From contig CAUYUJ010018494.1 of NCBI GenBank assembly GCA_963575745.1, positions 137,845 through 201,844 on the forward strand: a stretch of 64,000 nucleotides of DNA. The letters run 5' to 3'. Position numbers and translations under genes: made by a program. Below, piece by piece: positions 61,061-64,000 of this stretch. The DNA comes from Prorocentrum cordatum. Its lineage: Eukaryota; Sar; Dinophyceae; Prorocentrales; Prorocentraceae. Below the pieces are notes generated by a model that did no database searches, was not told the DNA's origin, and saw only the letters and a program-made list of their open reading frames with translations. Position 1 is the first letter of the stretch. Each line of letters opens with the position of its first letter.

Positions 61061-63432
61061 TGATGCCGGCGCCGCCAGCGCCGCCAGGGCCGCAATTCAG
61101 GAGCGATTGGTCTCGGCGTTGCAGCGACAGCGCGTGGCGCGACATCTGCGTCGCGGCCGGCGGCTGCAGCGGCGGCGACGCGGAGAAACTTACCTTTCTG
61201 GCAAGGGCGCTCGACGGCGACCCCGCGCTCCGGGGCAAGTGGCGGCCCGCCGCGGCCTCGGCTTTGCCGCCCACGGCCGCTGAGGCAGTGCGGTGGGCCG
61301 CGCAGACCGCCCCCGCCGACGCGGTGGCTTTCCGCGAGGGCGAACTCGCGGCGCTTCGCGAAAGGGATCGGGCTCTCCGGGCCAGTGGCGCCGTGGAAGA
61401 ATGGTTCCGGGGGGTGGACCCCGCCATGCGGCGCGTCGCACAGCACGTGAACGGGCTTCTCTGCGCAGAGATCGCGGAGCGCATTGCCTTCTGCGACCCA
61501 GGCTGCGTGGAATTCTTCAGGACGGGGGCGCCCCTCGTCGGCGAGCTCCCGCGGTCGGGCCACGGCAGCCCAGAGGTGTTCCCTCCCCGTCTGGGCATAG
61601 CGGAGCTGCTCGGCAACGCCGAGTCGACAAATCGCGACATTTCCTGTGGCCTCCGCGACGGCGCGCACGGCGACGCCATCCTCCGCAAGACACGGGACGA
61701 GGCCGAGCTGGGGCGCATCAGTTGCCCGGTGCCGCTCCGCGACGTGTGCCTGGACGGGGCCGTCATCGCTCCGAGGGTTGCGGTTGAGCAGCTCCGTGAA
61801 GACGGGTCCTCGAAACTCCGGTTGGTCGACGACATGACCAAGGCTAGGATTAACGAGGCGACGCGGCCTCAGGAGCGGCTCCACCACGATGCCGTGGACG
61901 CGCTTTTCGACGCAGCTCGCATCTTCCAGGAAGTTGCGGGGCGGGCACCCGCCCTCTGGAAGGCAGACATCGACGCTGCCTTTCGTCGCGTGCCCATTCG
62001 CGCTGAGCACCGCCGATTCGCTTGGATCGTGTTCAGCGCCGCCGGGCAGGTCTGGGCGGCGCAGCACGCGGCAGCGCCCTTCGGGGCCGCGTCGTCGGTG
62101 CGCAGCTGGGCGCGAGTGGGTGCCTTCATCGCGGAGGCGGCGCGCGTGCTCTTGCGGATCGCCGCGCTGCGATACGTGGATGATTATTTTGGGCCGGATC
62201 ACCCCGAAGTGGTGGAGCACGCAGCAGCGCAGCTGGCGGAGCTAATTCAGCTGATGCTCGGCCCGGGCGCGGTGGCGCCGGACAAGATCGCCTGGAGGTC
62301 CCCGCTGGTCATCCTCGGCCTCGAAATCAAGGCGGGGCGGCCTTGGCGCGACGCGCCAGCCGGCCGGCTGCGCGCATCGCCAGGTGCTGCCACGCGCGTT
62401 CTGCGCGCGTCCCGCACCCGCGAAGACCGCCAAATGGCAGCGTGTCATCGGCGAGGCGCTCGCGACGCGCGCCCTCGCGCCAGGCGGCTCGCGCGTCCCC
62501 CCTAATGTGTCGGGACCTTGCGTTCGCTGTGCAGGCGCATCGTCCAAGCTGGCCGGGGGCTTGGCCTGGGCAGCGTCGCATCTCTTCCGCCGCCTGGGGC
62601 GCGCCCTCCTCTGGCGCGGCGCTGCCCCCGCGCGCCCGGGGGGGCGGGGCGCCGCGCTTCGTGCTCGCAGGCCGTTGTACGCGCAATCGCATCGCGGGGC
62701 ATAGGCCCATGAGCCGTTGATGCTTGCCCTGCAGTGGTGGCGCGAGGTCTTGGCCATGGACTTGCGCCAAGCGCGGCCATGGGCCGACAAGGCGCGGCCT
62801 CGCGCAACTCTCTTCGCGGACGCGTCGGGCCAACCACCGTGCGTGGCCGCGGTGCTCGTCACCGCCACGGGCATCCGATTCACTTCCATGGTCGTCCCGG
62901 ATTCCTTGATGGCGTCGTTCCAGCGTCGCCGGGACAACCAGATTCAGGGGCTGGAGCTCCTGTCTATCGCGCTGGGCATGTGCACCTTTGCAGGCATTGC
63001 TTTCGCGTGCGACTGCCCGCGCCGGCGGGCAGGTCCGCCCCTCGTCTTCGCTGCGCTCAGGGGAAGTGCAAGGTTGCGACTTGCATATTTACAGCGACAA
63101 TACCGGCGCGGAGTCTTGCCTGCGGAAGGGCGCCGCGAAATCCTTCGACCACTCGTGCATCGTCCACTCCATGTGGAGGCGCGCGGTGGAGCTCGACGTT
63201 GACCTCGCGGTTTTCCGCGTGCCCACGGCTGAGAATCTGGCCGCTTTGCCTTCTCGGCGCGCCCGTGCGCGCCGCGCGGTGCTGCGGGCTGGCCGCGGGC
63301 GCAGCGTGTCGCAGGGGGGACGACGAACTCCTGCTACGCATCGGCGCGGTGCGCTCGCGCCCGTGGCTCGACGAAGAATTCTGGCACGCGGATGCCTGGG
63401 GCGCTCTCTCTGTGGCCCGCCTCTTCGGCTAA
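61060..63432 (+). CDS. reverse transcriptase / RNase H of element C, with four mini introns and one stop
   Basis: The RT frame (open 60673-62505) becomes protein-like from about PAPPAPPGPQFRSDWSRR (61061). Blocks: SSKLRLVDDMTKARINEAT, WKADIDAAFRRVPI (motif A, about 61960), AAPFGAASSVRSWARVGAF (motif B), LRYVDDYFGP (YVDD at 62173-62184) and ILGLEI. Near 62390 the sense frame changes, then AKWQRVIGEAL continues. Splicing 62484-62534 and 62614-62670 gives GASSKLAGGLAWAASHLFRR and ALLWPLYAQSHRGA. A TAG follows at 62702-62704. RNase H: LFADASG, QGLELLSIALGMCTF, then after removing 62994-63060 IYSDNTGAESCLRKG and KSFDH. Removing 63257-63314 joins LPSR to GDDELLLRIGAV and the typical WLDEEFWHADAWGALS end. 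Confidence 0.8.
62484..62534 (+). other. putative GC-AG mini intron C-i3 (51 nt)
   Basis: GCGCCAG|GCGGCT ... CTGTGCAG|GCGCAT, with an internal CTAAT that could be a branch point. Frame-neutral. Splicing gives APGASSKLAGGLAWAA. Confidence 0.72.
62614..62670 (+). other. putative GC-AG mini intron C-i4 (57 nt)
   Basis: CTCTG|GCGCGG ... GCTCGCAG|GCCGTT. Frame-neutral. Splicing gives RALLWPLYAQ. Confidence 0.7.
62994..63060 (+). other. putative GC-AG mini intron C-i5 (67 nt)
   Basis: TTTGCAG|GCATTG ... GCGCTCAG|GGGAAG. Moves the frame by one and joins MCTFAG to EVQGCDLHIYSDN. Confidence 0.74.
63257..63314 (+). other. putative GC-AG mini intron C-i6 (58 nt)
   Basis: CTTCTCG|GCGCGC ... GTGTCGCAG|GGGGGA. 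Moves the frame by one and joins ALPSR to GDDELLLRIG. Confidence 0.74.
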
Positions 63433-63625
63433 ACCGCTCGCCATGTCGCGCCCGTGTGCCATATTGTGCGTCGGGGCGTCGCGATACTTAAGTTTGGGCG
63501 CGGCAAAGCGTTCGGCGCGCCGCCGCGCTTGTCATCCTAGGGTCCCGCGTTTTGTCGCAAGCGGAGTGCACGCGGCCAGTGCCTCAGGCGCGTCGCTCGC
63601 ATTGTCAGGCGTGTCGCGCGGCATC
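63433..63625. other. inter-ORF spacer of element C
   Basis: No ORF. Comparable in length and CG-rich composition to the spacers in element A. Confidence 0.4.
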
Positions 63626-64000
63626 ATGTCGTTATTCCTTGAATTGTGTTCCTTGCGCCCGACAGCGCTCAGGACGGCCGTCGCCTGGGCTGCTGATTTC
63701 CTGGCTGAGAACGGCTTCGTACGAGCCTGCGAGCTCGCCAGTGCAGACGCCGCAGACCTGGAAGGTTGGCCGGTCACCGCGCAGGCACCAATGTCGAAGT
63801 CCTGCACGAATTATTCAGAGCCGCGAAGATTGCTGCGCGCCGAGGCTCGGCTGCGCGAGGGTTTTGGGCGCGCGCGGCCCCCCCCCCCCGCCGCGCGTGC
63901 GCCTCGCAGGCGCGCCCGTCGCCGTGGGCTCGGCAGTTGGAGGGCGCGCGCCCGCCCGCAGCCGGTCGCCGGCGAGACGCGCGGCGCCGAGCGCCCCGGG
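63626..64000 (+). CDS. start of a further ORF of element C (cut by window end, uncertain)
   Basis: ATG 63626 reads MSLFLELCSLRPTALRTAV, then FLAENGFVRACELASADAADLEGW. The pattern of a hydrophobic start, then GF, ELA and DLEGW recalls the small helical N-terminal domain of the YR and gag ORFs of element A. After about 63770 (CACCGCGCAG|GCACC) a one-base change of frame would continue as NVEVLHELFRAAK, so another short insertion or intron may lie there. Whether it is the recombinase ORF of C cannot be told. Confidence 0.4.
   Translation, partial: MSLFLELCSLRPTALRTAVAWAADFLAENGFVRACELASADAADLEGWPVTAQAPMSKSCTNYSEPRRLLRAEARLREGFGRARPPPPAARAPRRRARRRGLGSWRARARPQPVAGETRGAERPG

Larger units (their letters stand above)
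59995..64000 (+). mobile_element. YR-type retroelement C (incomplete, right end outside window)
   Basis: Gag-like exons (60020-60530), RT (about 61060-62400), RNase H (about 62720-63420) and the start of another ORF (63626). The RT is of the DIRS-like kind seen in element A. No recombinase is visible before the window ends. Coding parts are cut by at least six GC-AG mini introns and one in-frame stop. Confidence 0.72.

Noticed and set aside
60679-62220. 513-codon minus-strand ORF
   Set aside because: It is antisense to the RT of element C, which has clear catalytic motifs; the minus frame is open only because of CG-rich codon use.

Overview
This window looks like nuclear DNA of a dinoflagellate. 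The grounds are a 13-nt exact match to the dinoflagellate spliced-leader core (59699-59711), very GC-rich sequence crowded with satellites and microsatellites, tyrosine-recombinase (YR) retroelements together with a Ty1/copia element, and short introns with GC-AG ends. The species cannot be named from the sequence alone. I see no rRNA, tRNA, CRISPR array or bacterial operon.

Layout. Positions 1-28,400 are almost gene-free: microsatellites, minisatellites, foldback (inverted-repeat) elements, a 90-bp satellite array (about 20.36-22.95 kb, diverged copies to 24.18 kb), a 102-bp array (24.46-25.66 kb) and a decayed LINE-type reverse transcriptase (17.9-20.15 kb). A few GC-rich plus-strand islands (1977, 4682, 10510, 13674, 15262) could be exons of one or more host genes with very long introns, but this is weak. 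At 28.7-29.38 kb lies a RepB-like primase domain.

From 29,393 to 58,875 there is a nested stack. The oldest layer is YR element B, whose gag starts abruptly at 47,925 and is followed by a methyltransferase-like domain, RT, RNase H, a second cytosine-methyltransferase-like domain and a tyrosine recombinase, up to about 56.2 kb. Its gag is interrupted by YR element A (29,393-47,924, about 8.6 kb without its own insertion). A has Ngaro/PAT-type split direct repeats (A1 ... B1A2 ... B2) with a shared TGGG core, and the unusual gene order YR - gag - RT/RNase H. The A2 repeat of A is in turn interrupted by a young 9.9-kb Ty1/copia element (37,510-47,442) with a 5-bp target duplication, near-identical LTRs, and two long intact ORFs in overlapping frames. 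Downstream of B is a gene-like ORF (56,674-58,875) for a basic RRM plus zinc-finger protein broken by one in-frame TAG. After spliced-leader and short-repeat sequences, a third YR-type element C (about 60.0 kb to the window end) carries gag-like, RT and RNase H exons.

The most unusual signal is that coding regions of A (gag) and C (gag-like and RT/RNase H) are interrupted by at least ten tiny insertions of 51-77 nt. Each begins GC and ends AG, usually inside (A)G|GCGCG ... GCAG|G. Removing each one rejoins a continuous, family-typical protein in the correct phase. They look like introner-type introns inside retroelements. The copia element shows none, and B shows only single-base frame breaks.
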